Origin: Peptostreptococcus canis
GTDB taxonomy: Bacteria > Bacillota > Clostridia > Peptostreptococcales > Peptostreptococcaceae
Assembly: GCF_014229965.1 (NCBI RefSeq)
Contig: NZ_JABGBW010000002.1
Span: 1 to 64,000 of the forward strand
Direction: 5' to 3'
Length of the DNA: 64,000 nucleotides
This document shows, one piece after another, positions 36,069-44,498 of the stretch. The position numbers were made by a program, and so were the translations under genes. The notes beneath the pieces are model-generated. The model searched no databases and was not told the origin of the DNA. It saw only the letters and a program-made list of their open reading frames with translations. Positions within the stretch are counted from its first letter, which is position 1, and each line of letters begins with the position of its first letter.

Positions 36069-37343
36069 ATGTTAAGGGAAACGGAAGAAATTTTGCTAAG
36101 AAAATATGGAATAAAAAAAGAAATTTTTGAATTATCTAAATCTGTAGATGAAGATATAAAAGAACAGTTTGATAGAATGAAAGAAATTAGAGAATATAAT
36201 CAGTTAAAAGTTTTAAATGCAATGCAGGAAGCAAATCTAAGCGATAACCATTTCAACTGGACTACAGGATATGGATATAATGATCTGGGGAGAGAAAAGG
36301 TTGAAGAGATATATGCTAAAGTTTTTCATTCTGAAGATGCCCTTGTAAGGCCTCAAATTGTAAACGGAACTCATGCTTTATCTTTGACTATACAGGGAAT
36401 AGTAAGACCGGGTGATGAAATATTGTCAATAACTTCTGCACCTTATGATACTCTTCAGGGAGTAATTGGAATAAGGGAAGAAAAAGGATGCCTGAAGGAA
36501 TTTGGTGTTACATATAAACAGGTTGATTTTCTAGAAGATGGAAACATAGATATTGAAGGAGCTAAAAATGAAATAGGAGAAAAAACTAAACTTGTAATGA
36601 TACAGAGATCCAAGGGATATGCATGGAGAAAATCACTTAGCATATCGGATATTAAAGAGGCTATAAAAGCAGTGAAATCTGTAAAACAAGATGTCATAGT
36701 AATGATAGATAATTGTTATGGTGAATTTTTGGAAGCACTGGAACCAACTGATGTTGGAGCAGATGTTATGGCAGGATCTTTAATTAAAAATCCTGGAGGA
36801 GGGCTCGCATTGGCAGGTGGTTATATAGTTGGGAAAAAAGATTTGATTGAACTAATTTCATATAGGTTGACTTCACCTGGTATTGGAAAAGAATGTGGCC
36901 TTATGTTTGGAACTACCAGAACAATACTTCAAGGATTATTTTTAGCTCCGTACGTAGTGTCACAAGCTGTTATGGGAGCGGTATTTTGTGCCAGATTATT
37001 TGAAAAACTAGGATACAAAGTAAATCCATCTTATGATGCTGAAAGAAGTGACATTATACAAATAGTACAATTAAAAAGTGCAGATGAAGTAATCAAATTT
37101 TGTGAAGGTGTTCAAGAAGCCGCTCCTGTAGATTCTTTTGTAAAACCGGTACCATGGGCAATGCCTGGGTATGATGATGAAGTAATTATGGCGGCAGGAG
37201 CATTTGTTCAGGGTTCATCAATAGAATTAAGTGCAGATGCACCTATTAGAGAACCTTATAATGTATATTTTCAAGGTGGATTGACTTATGATCACTCAAA
37301 AATGGGTTCGTTAAAAGCACTAGAAAGAATGGGAATACTTTAA
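36069..37343 (+). CDS. Methionine gamma-lyase-like PLP protein (YnbB/aluminium-resistance family)
   Basis: 424 aa. PLP fold type I protein. The Lys of GSLIKNPGGGLALAGG (~residue 240) is the expected cofactor anchor, with VMIDNCYGEF before it. Clostridia often carry this family just after miaA. It was named for aluminium resistance and is annotated as methionine gamma-lyase family, but its substrate has not been shown. The ATG follows miaA immediately with AAGGAGAG in the end of miaA, so expression is coupled. Confidence 0.85.
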   Translation: MLRETEEILLRKYGIKKEIFELSKSVDEDIKEQFDRMKEIREYNQLKVLNAMQEANLSDNHFNWTTGYGYNDLGREKVEEIYAKVFHSEDALVRPQIVNGTHALSLTIQGIVRPGDEILSITSAPYDTLQGVIGIREEKGCLKEFGVTYKQVDFLEDGNIDIEGAKNEIGEKTKLVMIQRSKGYAWRKSLSISDIKEAIKAVKSVKQDVIVMIDNCYGEFLEALEPTDVGADVMAGSLIKNPGGGLALAGGYIVGKKDLIELISYRLTSPGIGKECGLMFGTTRTILQGLFLAPYVVSQAVMGAVFCARLFEKLGYKVNPSYDAERSDIIQIVQLKSADEVIKFCEGVQEAAPVDSFVKPVPWAMPGYDDEVIMAAGAFVQGSSIELSADAPIREPYNVYFQGGLTYDHSKMGSLKALERMGIL

Positions 37344-37356
37344 TCAAAATATCAAT

Positions 37357-37378
37357 AAGGCGAGTATATGCTCGCCTT
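37357..37378. terminator. Terminator between the PLP lyase gene and proX
   Basis: 8 bp stem (AAGGCGAG/CTCGCCTT), 6 nt loop, then TACTTTTT. GC-rich stem, placed between converging genes. Confidence 0.9.
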
Positions 37379-37400
37379 TACTTTTTATGATAATTAAACA

Positions 37401-37898
37401 TTATAAAATAATTGTATTCAAAGTAACACCTATGTGTGCAAGATATTTTTTTAATCCCTCCAACGATATTGTTACCATTTTTGTATTTACATTTGGATGA
37501 AAATTCAAGTCTTCTCCTGTCATTACGCTTTTATCCAAGTAAAATGTAACTACTTTTTCCGTATCATTAATTAATGAAAATGGATTTACAGAACCCGGAA
37601 GTAATCCCAAAACCTTCATAAGTCTTTCAGTAGAAGCAAAAGAAAGTCTGGTAGAGCCTATTTTTTCTCTAATATCCTTTATATCGACATCTGCATCATC
37701 TTTTACTGTAATCATATAGTATTTATCTCCCTTTGCGTTTCTCAAAAAAAGATTCTTGCAATGAATACCAAAAGCTCTATCTTTGATATCTTCTAGATCG
37801 GCGGCAGTATACACGGGCTTATGTTCTATAACCTTATATTCTATACCCAATTCATTTAATTTATCATATACTTTTTGTTCATTTTCCATTATATCCAT
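37401..37898 (-). CDS. Prolyl-tRNA editing protein (YbaK/ProXp family)
   Basis: 165 aa with the YbaK fold: GIHCKNLFLRNAKGDKYYMI, STRLSFASTERLMKVLGLLPG and VNPFSLIND. These trans-editing factors remove wrongly attached alanine or cysteine from tRNA-Pro. The subtype resembles PrdX/ProXp-ala by its GSVNPF motif. The start follows AAAGGAG by 8 nt. Stand-alone leftward gene. Confidence 0.85.
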   Translation of the reverse strand: MDIMENEQKVYDKLNELGIEYKVIEHKPVYTAADLEDIKDRAFGIHCKNLFLRNAKGDKYYMITVKDDADVDIKDIREKIGSTRLSFASTERLMKVLGLLPGSVNPFSLINDTEKVVTFYLDKSVMTGEDLNFHPNVNTKMVTISLEGLKKYLAHIGVTLNTIIL

Positions 37899-37994
37899 CT
37901 TTTTATCTCCTTTTACTTTTTTACTTATATATGTAGATTATATCATGAATAATAAAATAAATATACATATATGATACCAAATGGTTTCATATTA

Positions 37995-38009
37995 TTCCAA
38001 ATATTGGAA
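37995..38009. repeat. 15 bp palindrome between proX and nrdD
   Basis: TTCCAA-ATA-TTGGAA, perfect, about 100 nt upstream of proX. A regulator site is possible but nothing links it to one. The rest of 37899-38290 is AT-rich with no gene that I can see. Confidence 0.35.
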
Positions 38010-38296
38010 ACAGGCTATTAATCAAGATGAGCACTTATTCAGAATAAATGGTTATTATACATTGACTTCAATTTTAATGGCAAATTAAAAAATATTAATT
38101 AAAAAACAAGAAATTTTTCTTAATTTGCTTTATTAAAAATATGAATAAAAAGTATTAATAGTATAATATGATATGTTCTGACTATTATTGATACCAAAAA
38201 AACATTATTTGATAAAGTAACTCTATTTTTATCAATATTTCGCAAAAAAATTATACTTGTATATTTAGTAGATTTATCTTATACTTATAAGCGAAG

Positions 38297-38343
38297 ATAC
38301 TATATATTGTATTGGAATTGATTTCTCATTCTATATATGGTGT
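38297..38343 (+). promoter_or_regulatory. Tandem NrdR boxes upstream of nrdD
   Basis: Box 1 ATACTATATATTGTAT (38297-38312) and box 2 ATTCTATATATGGTGT (38328-38343) match the NrdR consensus (acaCwAtATaTwGtgt). Their centres are 31 bp apart, the spacing known for paired NrdR boxes. NrdR with bound ATP/dATP represses ribonucleotide reductase genes. The nrdR gene itself is not in this window. A -35-like TTGATT (38318) and TGTATA (38341) lie within the pair, and TATAAT occurs at 38370, so the exact promoter is not certain. Confidence 0.85.
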
Positions 38344-38493
38344 ATAGATGGTTTATAAATTGTTTATTCTATAATTTAGAGGGTATATATAATTTGGAAT
38401 TATATTTAAATTATTTTTAAGTATTTAAAAATATATTTATTAAAAATTAATTATTAATAGAGAAATTGTGATAGAATGGAGAGAGTGAAGAAC

Positions 38494-40614
38494 ATGTTTG
38501 TTATTAAAAGAGATGGAACAGAAGTACCTTTTGATAGGTCTAAAATAAGAATAGCAGTGGAAAAAGCAATGAAAAATGGAAGTGGATTATATCATCCGGA
38601 TATTGCTGAAGCAGTTGCAAGAGACTGTGAAAACTTTTTTTTATCTGAAGAATCAACACCTACAATATATAAAATAGAAGGTTTTGTATATGATCGATTA
38701 ATTCACTATAATCATAGTGAAACAGCAAGGGCATATGAAGGATATAGGGCAGTTCAGCAGTTTAAAAGACAAGTAAATACAACAGATAATTCCATTCTTG
38801 AATTAATGAAAAAATCTAATGAAGATATTATGGATGAGAATTCCAATAAGAATGCGGTTATATGTTCTACTCAAAGAGATTTAATTGCCGGTGAAGTTTC
38901 AAAAGATATTGCTAGAAGAAAGTTAATTCCGCCACATATAGTACAAGCTCATGATGAAGGCGCTATCCACTGGCATGATATGGACTATACCTTACAGCCT
39001 ATTTTTAACTGTTGTCTAATTAATGTTGAAGATATGCTTGATAATGGTACAGTAATTAATGAAAAGATGGTTGAATCACCAAAGTCATTTTCTACTGCGT
39101 GTACAGTTACAACGCAGATAATGGCACAGGTAGCAAGTAATCAATATGGCGGACAAAGCATTTCAATAAAACATCTGGCACCTTATTTAAGAAGGACTAA
39201 GGATAAATTCTATAAATTTTATTTAGAAAAATATAGTGATGAGAATTTGGCAGAAGACATATCTGAAGATATGATGTTGAAAGATTTAAAAGATGGTGTT
39301 CAAACTATAAGATATCAATTATCTACTCTTATGACTACAAACGGACAGGCACCTTTTGCTACAATATATTTGGAAATAGAATCCGGTAATGAATATGAGA
39401 GAGAAATGGCATTGATTTGTGAAGAGATGATAAAGCAGAGACTGGAAGGTATGAAGAACTATAAAGGGCAAAATATAGGTGAGGCATTTCCAAAATTAGT
39501 TTATCTATTGGATGAGAATAATTGTCTTGAAGGTGGAAAATACGACTATATTACTAAGTTGGCAGCAGAATGTACTGCAAAAAGACTGGTTCCTGATTAT
39601 CAAAGTGCAAAGATATTAAGAAAAAATTATAAAGGATGTACGTTTCCGCCTATGGGATGTAGATCTCACTTATCACCTTGGCAAGACAAAAATGGAGAAT
39701 ATAAATGGTATGGAAGATTTAACCAAGGAGTTGTATCTTTAAATCTGCCTCAAATTGCTATATTATCTGAAGGAAAAATGGGCCAATTCTGGAATATATT
39801 GGATCAGAGATTGGATTTATGCAAAGAAGCATTACTTTGTAGACATAAAATGCTTTTAGGTACTTTATCTGATGTTTCACCTATTCATTGGCAACATGGT
39901 GCCATTGCAAGGTTGAAAAAAGGCGAAAAGATAGACCCGTTACTTAAAGAAAGTTATTCAACTTTATCTTTGGGATATGTCGGTATATATGAAATGGTTT
40001 ATGCTATGTTAGGTGTAAGCCATACAACTCCGGAAGGTCAGAAATTCGCTATGGACGTTATGAGACATATGAAAGATGCATGTGACAGATGGAGAAATGA
40101 TACAGGTTTAGGTTTTAGTTTATACGGAACACCGGCAGAATCACTTGTATATAGATTCTGTAGAATCGATAAATCCCGTTTTGGTGAAATAAAGGGGGTA
40201 ACTGATAAGTTATATTACACTAATTCTTATCACGTAAACGTTTGTGAGGAAATAGATGCATTCTCAAAACTGAAATTCGAAGCACCTTTCCATGAAATTT
40301 CAACTGGAGGTTGTATTTCTTATGTGGAGGTTCCGGATATGTCTAAAAATTTAGAGGCGGTTGAGCAATTAATAAACTTTATTTATCATAATGTTCAATA
40401 TGCAGAAATAAATACTAAACCGGATGTTTGCTATAAATGTGGATTTACAGGTGAAATACAAGTAGATGAGAATTTAGAATGGTATTGTCCTTCTTGCGGA
40501 AATACTGATAAAGACGAAATGCAGGTTATGAGACGTACTTGTGGATATATTGGAACTAATTTCTGGAACAAAGGACGTACTCAGGAAATTGGAGACAGAG
40601 TTCTTCACCTATAA
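38494..40614 (+). CDS. nrdD: Anaerobic (class III) ribonucleoside-triphosphate reductase
   Basis: 706 aa from ATG38494, which has GGAGAGAG 7 nt upstream. ATG38476 has no ribosome site. Residues 1-~90 form the ATP-cone allosteric domain (MFVIKRDGTEVPFDRSKI). The catalytic domain follows, then the zinc ribbon CYKCGFTG with CPSCGNTD near the end, and the glycyl-radical site RRTCGYIGTN. It reduces NTPs to dNTPs without oxygen, using a radical installed by NrdG. Control by NrdR boxes upstream. Confidence 0.96.
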   Translation: MFVIKRDGTEVPFDRSKIRIAVEKAMKNGSGLYHPDIAEAVARDCENFFLSEESTPTIYKIEGFVYDRLIHYNHSETARAYEGYRAVQQFKRQVNTTDNSILELMKKSNEDIMDENSNKNAVICSTQRDLIAGEVSKDIARRKLIPPHIVQAHDEGAIHWHDMDYTLQPIFNCCLINVEDMLDNGTVINEKMVESPKSFSTACTVTTQIMAQVASNQYGGQSISIKHLAPYLRRTKDKFYKFYLEKYSDENLAEDISEDMMLKDLKDGVQTIRYQLSTLMTTNGQAPFATIYLEIESGNEYEREMALICEEMIKQRLEGMKNYKGQNIGEAFPKLVYLLDENNCLEGGKYDYITKLAAECTAKRLVPDYQSAKILRKNYKGCTFPPMGCRSHLSPWQDKNGEYKWYGRFNQGVVSLNLPQIAILSEGKMGQFWNILDQRLDLCKEALLCRHKMLLGTLSDVSPIHWQHGAIARLKKGEKIDPLLKESYSTLSLGYVGIYEMVYAMLGVSHTTPEGQKFAMDVMRHMKDACDRWRNDTGLGFSLYGTPAESLVYRFCRIDKSRFGEIKGVTDKLYYTNSYHVNVCEEIDAFSKLKFEAPFHEISTGGCISYVEVPDMSKNLEAVEQLINFIYHNVQYAEINTKPDVCYKCGFTGEIQVDENLEWYCPSCGNTDKDEMQVMRRTCGYIGTNFWNKGRTQEIGDRVLHL

Positions 40615-40638
40615 ATGACCATTAGTTTAGATAATATC

Positions 40639-40653
40639 ATAGTTTAAAACTAT
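40639..40653. repeat. Short dyad between nrdD and nrdG
   Basis: ATAGTTT-A-AAACTAT, 14 nt before a TATAAT (40667-40672) that could serve nrdG. Possible operator, weak evidence. Confidence 0.3.
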
Positions 40654-40685
40654 ATATGAATTATTATATAATAAATGATACTAAT

Positions 40686-40715
40686 AAATGGCAATATGAA
40701 TTCATATTGCCATTT
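40686..40715 (+). terminator. Perfect 30 bp palindrome between nrdD and nrdG
   Basis: 15 bp arms with no unpaired spacer (40686-40700 with 40701-40715), then TGACATTTTTTT. It is either the nrdD terminator or a leader hairpin of nrdG, whose start is 31 nt away. Confidence 0.7.
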
Positions 40716-40746
40716 TGACATTTTTTTAATCGTAAAAGGGGGATTA

Positions 40747-41253
40747 ATGTTGAATTATAGTGAAATAAGAAAATTTGATGTGACAAATGGACCGGGAGTA
40801 AGAACTACTATTTTTGTTTCCGGCTGTACACATAAATGTGAAGGTTGTTTTAATGAAGAATTACAAGATTTTAACTATGGAAATAAATGGACAAAGAATG
40901 AAGAGAATGAGTTTATAAGTTATGTATCAGATCCCGTAGTTGTGGGTGTAAATATTCTTGGCGGAGAGCCACTGCAGCAAAATATGGATTCATGTTTATT
41001 AAATTTATTAAAAAGAATAAAAGAAGAATATCCGGATAAATCTATATGGTTATGGACCGGATATGTATTTGAAGATATTTTGGACAATAAAGAAAAAATG
41101 GATATAATAAAATTGGTTGATATATTGGTTGATGGAAAATTTGAAATAGACAAAAGAAATTTAAAGCTTAAATATAGAGGTTCTGAAAATCAAAGAGTCA
41201 TTGATGTAAAAAAAAGCTTGGAACAAGGTGAAACCTTCCAATTAAATGTATAA
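40747..41253 (+). CDS. nrdG: Anaerobic ribonucleotide reductase activating protein
   Basis: 168 aa from ATG40747 (AAAGGGGG upstream). Earlier in-frame ATGs would start at or within the palindrome. Radical-SAM cluster motif CTHKCEGCF with Cys27, Cys31 and Cys34, and the GGEP motif as LGGEPLQQ. It generates the glycyl radical in NrdD. Confidence 0.95.
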   Translation: MLNYSEIRKFDVTNGPGVRTTIFVSGCTHKCEGCFNEELQDFNYGNKWTKNEENEFISYVSDPVVVGVNILGGEPLQQNMDSCLLNLLKRIKEEYPDKSIWLWTGYVFEDILDNKEKMDIIKLVDILVDGKFEIDKRNLKLKYRGSENQRVIDVKKSLEQGETFQLNV

Positions 41254-41436
41254 AAAGTAGACGATTAATATTAAGTTAGTTTTAATAATAGACTTTAATA
41301 AAAAAAATATGTGTGATATAATCATATTTGGGAATATTTTTATTTTGAATCGTAGTTTAATGGGTATCAAATTTAATAGAGATACCGGAATGTATTCGAC
41401 AAATAATAATATATAAGGTTAATAAGGAGATATAAT

Positions 41437-41757
41437 ATGAAAGTAGAAGCAGCTCAGACAGCGTTAGAAGTATTGAGAGAAATAATATCAGAACAGACAG
41501 ATCAGCCAACATCAATAAGAATGTATTTTGCAGGTGCAGCTTGTTCGGGACCATCATTTGGACTTGCCCTAGATGAAAAGAAATCAAGTGATTTATCTTA
41601 TAATATAGAAGAGCTTGAATTTATTATGGATGCACAGGAATATGAGCAATTTGGTGATATGTTAATTCAAGATTTAGGCGGTGGTTTCAGAGTTATACCT
41701 GAAAAGATGAAGGATATGCAGAGCAGTTGTGGAAGTTGTTCAGGCGGTTGTCACTAA
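41437..41757 (+). CDS. HesB/IscA-like protein with Cys-rich tail
   Basis: 106 aa. It resembles the HesB-like proteins of clostridia, some of which are selenoproteins: MYFAGAACSGPSFGLALDE with Cys36 at the position that can be selenocysteine in relatives. The C-terminus is CGSCSGGCH (Cys98, Cys101, Cys105, His106), a possible metal site. The codon at Cys36 is TGT, so here it is an ordinary cysteine. Iron-sulfur cluster binding is plausible from the fold but unproven. It has an upstream TATAAT (41317) and a strong terminator, so it is a single-gene unit. Confidence 0.75.
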   Translation: MKVEAAQTALEVLREIISEQTDQPTSIRMYFAGAACSGPSFGLALDEKKSSDLSYNIEELEFIMDAQEYEQFGDMLIQDLGGGFRVIPEKMKDMQSSCGSCSGGCH

Positions 41758-41768
41758 TATTTTATTTT

Positions 41769-41791
41769 AAGAGCTGTCATTGACAGCTCTT
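41769..41791 (+). terminator. Terminator between the HesB-like gene and trmB
   Basis: 11 bp perfect stem around a single-base centre (41769-41779 with 41781-41791), then CTTTTTT. It ends 29 nt before the trmB start. Confidence 0.9.
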
Positions 41792-41820
41792 CTTTTTTAC
41801 AAATAAAAGGGGAGATGTTT

Positions 41821-42555
41821 ATGCGAAGAAGAAAGAAAAAAGGTTCTGATGAAAAATTATTATCATATAAAGATTTTATAGTCAATGGGATGATAAAACA
41901 GGCTTCACCGAAAGATAATAGTGGAGATTGTACCTTATTTGATTATAGAATATTAATAGAAGATGAAATATATAAAGATATAATAAATAACTATAAAGGA
42001 AAGTGGAATATTTTTTTTGAAAATGAAAACCCGATTCATATAGAAGTTGGAACGGGGAGAGGAAAATTTATTACAACATTAGCAAAAGAAAATCCAGATA
42101 TTAATTATATTGCATTAGAAGTTAAAGAAGAAGTTCTTGTAAAAGCAGTAGAAAAGGCGGATAAACTAAACTTAAATAATATTGCTTTTTTATGGGGGAA
42201 TGTAGAATTATTAGATACTTACTTCGATGACGATGAGTTAGACAGAATTTATATAAATTTTTGTGATCCTTGGCATAAAAATAGATATGCTAAAAAAAGA
42301 TTAACTCATCATAATTTTTTGGAATTATATAGAAAAAAATTAAAAAACAATTCGGAAATACATTTTAAAACCGATAATAGTGCTTTATTTGAATTTAGTT
42401 TAAATGAATTTTGTAATAATGATTGGAAATTAAAAAATATTTCTCTAAATTTAGCAAAAAGTTCTTGGACCGGAAATATTACAACAGAATATGAAGACAG
42501 ATATATGAACCTGGGGATGCCTATATACAGATTGGAAGCAAAGGATATTAGATAA
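41821..42555 (+). CDS. trmB: tRNA (guanine-N7-)-methyltransferase
   Basis: 244 aa from ATG41821, spaced 8 nt from AAAGGGG. ATG41815 lies too close to the site. SAM motif IHIEVGTGRGKFITTLA, then INFCDPWHKNRYAKKRLTH and the C-terminal TTEYEDRYMNLGMPIYRLEA, all diagnostic of TrmB. It makes m7G46 in tRNA variable loops. The N-terminal ~50 residues are a basic extension that may help tRNA binding. Confidence 0.92.
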   Translation: MRRRKKKGSDEKLLSYKDFIVNGMIKQASPKDNSGDCTLFDYRILIEDEIYKDIINNYKGKWNIFFENENPIHIEVGTGRGKFITTLAKENPDINYIALEVKEEVLVKAVEKADKLNLNNIAFLWGNVELLDTYFDDDELDRIYINFCDPWHKNRYAKKRLTHHNFLELYRKKLKNNSEIHFKTDNSALFEFSLNEFCNNDWKLKNISLNLAKSSWTGNITTEYEDRYMNLGMPIYRLEAKDIR

Positions 42556-42589
42556 TTTTAAAGTCAAGGAGTCAAGAGGCGGTATTTAT

Positions 42590-43405
42590 ATGGAAAATTT
42601 TATTATTTCTTTAAAAATGGCTTTTATATATACAATTGAATATACTTTATTGCTATTATTTTTTGGTATGATATTTAATTTTGTAGAAAAGAAGAATTCC
42701 GGCTCAATATATCGTACTTTTGGTAGAAAGGGAATATTAGTAACAGGAATAGTTGGCACAGTTATACATGAATTTAGTCATATGATATTTTGCGTTATAT
42801 TTAGACATGAAATAACCGAATTTTCGTTATTTAGACCGTTTAAGAGTCGTTATGACGGAATAATGGGTTACGTTAATCATAGATGTGATTTAAATAATCC
42901 TTATCAAAAGGTTGGGAATTTCTTTATTGCAATAGCACCCATAATAATAGGTACTTTATTTTTGATGTTGTGTATGTGGTTTCTATTACCAAATGAATTT
43001 TCAGCCATCTATGGTATTTTTAAAAACAATATGTTAAATATGAATAATATTAATAATCTTTTAGATTCATTTAATATTTATGTAAATATAGTACTTGCTA
43101 TAATATCAAATTTAAATCCATTTAAAAACCATAATTTTTTTCAATACATACTGTATATATATATTATGTACTCAGTGACAACTCATATGGGTTTAAGTAG
43201 AGAAGATTTAAAAAATAGTACGTCCGGTTTATTATTGTTCTTATTATTACTATATATAATTAACTTTATATTCATATATTTGGGTTTTAGTTACCAAATA
43301 ATTTTAATGAGAGTATTAATAAGTATTTTTTCATTTTTAACTGTTGCTATGTTATTTGCACTTATTACCATGACAATATCAATATTGGTAGAAAATTTAA
43401 TCTAA
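42590..43405 (+). CDS. Membrane protein with HExxH motif, putative intramembrane metallopeptidase
   Basis: 271 aa with about six hydrophobic helices. HEFSH (residues 60-64) lies within a hydrophobic helix (GIVGTVIHEFSHMIFCVIF), as in site-2-type or DUF3267-like proteases. A later THMGLSREDLKN near ~200 has a conserved-looking His and Asp that could complete a zinc site. The classical S2P NPDG/LDG motif is not visible. Located 34 nt after trmB, likely the same transcript. Function not recognised. Peptidase activity is inference from the motif and topology. Confidence 0.6.
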   Translation: MENFIISLKMAFIYTIEYTLLLLFFGMIFNFVEKKNSGSIYRTFGRKGILVTGIVGTVIHEFSHMIFCVIFRHEITEFSLFRPFKSRYDGIMGYVNHRCDLNNPYQKVGNFFIAIAPIIIGTLFLMLCMWFLLPNEFSAIYGIFKNNMLNMNNINNLLDSFNIYVNIVLAIISNLNPFKNHNFFQYILYIYIMYSVTTHMGLSREDLKNSTSGLLLFLLLLYIINFIFIYLGFSYQIILMRVLISIFSFLTVAMLFALITMTISILVENLI

Positions 43406-43501
43406 ATAAATGGCTCTAAAATAATTCTGAAGAAATTTGTTTATCTAAATAGAAGACGCGATAGAATCCAACTAAATTTGGAAGAAGAATTTGACTATAA
43501 C

Positions 43502-43547
43502 AAAAACATCTGTGATATTTCCTAGAAGGAGATTTATGGATGTTTTT
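43502..43547 (+). terminator. Terminator after trmB and the HExxH gene
   Basis: 9 bp outer stem (AAAAACATC/GATGTTTTT) with an inner small hairpin and a long T run. The preceding 96 nt (43406-43501) hold only an open frame without start. Confidence 0.7.
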
Positions 43548-43575
43548 TTTCTAAATAAATAAGCAGGCAAGAAAT

Positions 43576-43609
43576 AACTATTCCTTAAATGTATATTTAG
43601 GGAATAGTT
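43576..43609 (-). terminator. Terminator of the CPBP-like gene
   Basis: 15 bp stem with one G-T pair (43576-43590 with 43595-43609), 4 nt loop, 21 nt past the stop codon of the leftward gene. Confidence 0.75.
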
Positions 43610-43630
43610 GCGTGGTATTGTTTTATATTT

Positions 43631-44338
43631 TTAGAAAGCATTCCATAAAAATACAAAAATAAATACACACCCCCACGCATTCCCTGTAAATTCTTTTACC
43701 ATAAGCATTCCATATATAATAATCGCGATGGTAATCATTTCAACGATTCCTTCAAAAGTGACCCCGATAGCTCCATGAATTAAAATGCACATAATGGCAC
43801 AAAAAATCGCACCCCAATTAAGCCATTTAGAATTTGCCGGGTAGCGCCTGTTTATCTTTTCACTTATTACTACATAATTAAAGCCCTCAAAAAAACCCCA
43901 TGCAACTCCTGTAATAAGCATCCCTATTACATTGATAGGGAAACCGCTTGAAAGAACTTCTTTTGTCGTCAAAACAGTCTGAAACGGCAAATAACCATTG
44001 CTGTGCCCTAAGGTATAAGAAAATATTATATTGGGAACAAAGCACAGAACACCAAGCAAGATAGACATTATCATCCCCTTGGTCTTTAAACCATAGGAAA
44101 AAAAAGTCTCTTTTCTAAAAACAGAAACAATTGTAATTCCCAGTCCCGCAACTCCATATTGAAACAATGCAGCTAACATAACACGGGATAAAATAGGTAA
44201 TTCTTCGTTTTTTATGATTCCATAAAAGTCTTTTTGAAATACCATAAATATCCCCAAACTTACTAATGAAACAACCACAATAATCCAAAGGTCGATATCA
44301 AGTTTTTTCTGTTTTTCACTTAGCATGATTTTAGTCAT
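43631..44338 (-). CDS. Multi-pass membrane protein, possibly CPBP-like, probably acquired
   Basis: 235 aa with six to seven hydrophobic helices. The stretch GFFEGFNYVVISEKINRRYP sits where CPBP-type (Abi/Rce1) proteins have their EExxxR motif, but the catalytic Glu pair is not present, so the family call is weak and activity is doubtful. The coding strand is visibly richer in G and C than its neighbours, and the gene stands beside a broken gene, both signs of transfer. AGGAG precedes the ATG. The promoter lies at 44380-44406 on the minus strand. Confidence 0.55.
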   Translation of the reverse strand: MTKIMLSEKQKKLDIDLWIIVVVSLVSLGIFMVFQKDFYGIIKNEELPILSRVMLAALFQYGVAGLGITIVSVFRKETFFSYGLKTKGMIMSILLGVLCFVPNIIFSYTLGHSNGYLPFQTVLTTKEVLSSGFPINVIGMLITGVAWGFFEGFNYVVISEKINRRYPANSKWLNWGAIFCAIMCILIHGAIGVTFEGIVEMITIAIIIYGMLMVKEFTGNAWGCVFIFVFLWNAF

Positions 44339-44371
44339 TCTATAATCTCCTATTAAATAAATAATCTCATG

Positions 44372-44406
44372 TTATGCACATTATGCACAAATTTTTAATT
44401 TGTCAA
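44372..44406 (-). promoter_or_regulatory. Promoter with tandem 9 bp repeat, for the CPBP-like gene
   Basis: On the minus strand TTGACA (44406-44401) is followed about 15 bp later by CATAAT (44385-44380). Two direct copies of TTATGCACA (plus strand, 44372-44380 and 44381-44389) overlap the -10, as an operator would. Confidence 0.5.
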
Positions 44407-44498
44407 TTCCTCATTTATTTTATTATATCACTTTTTTCATTTGGCATAAAGGAAATATTCTTTTCAAACAATAAAAAAGAATTAACCAAAACATCTGA

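Noticed and set aside
37899-38475. Possible riboswitch or small gene in the gap before nrdD
   Set aside because: I found no cobalamin or other riboswitch core and no frame with a ribosome site. The NrdR boxes explain the conserved-looking part.
43406-43525. Open frame of about 39 codons continuing after the stop of the HExxH gene (LNRRRDRIQLNLEEEF and so on)
   Set aside because: No start codon with ribosome site, and it is too short to recognise. It could be a gene remnant but chance is equally likely.
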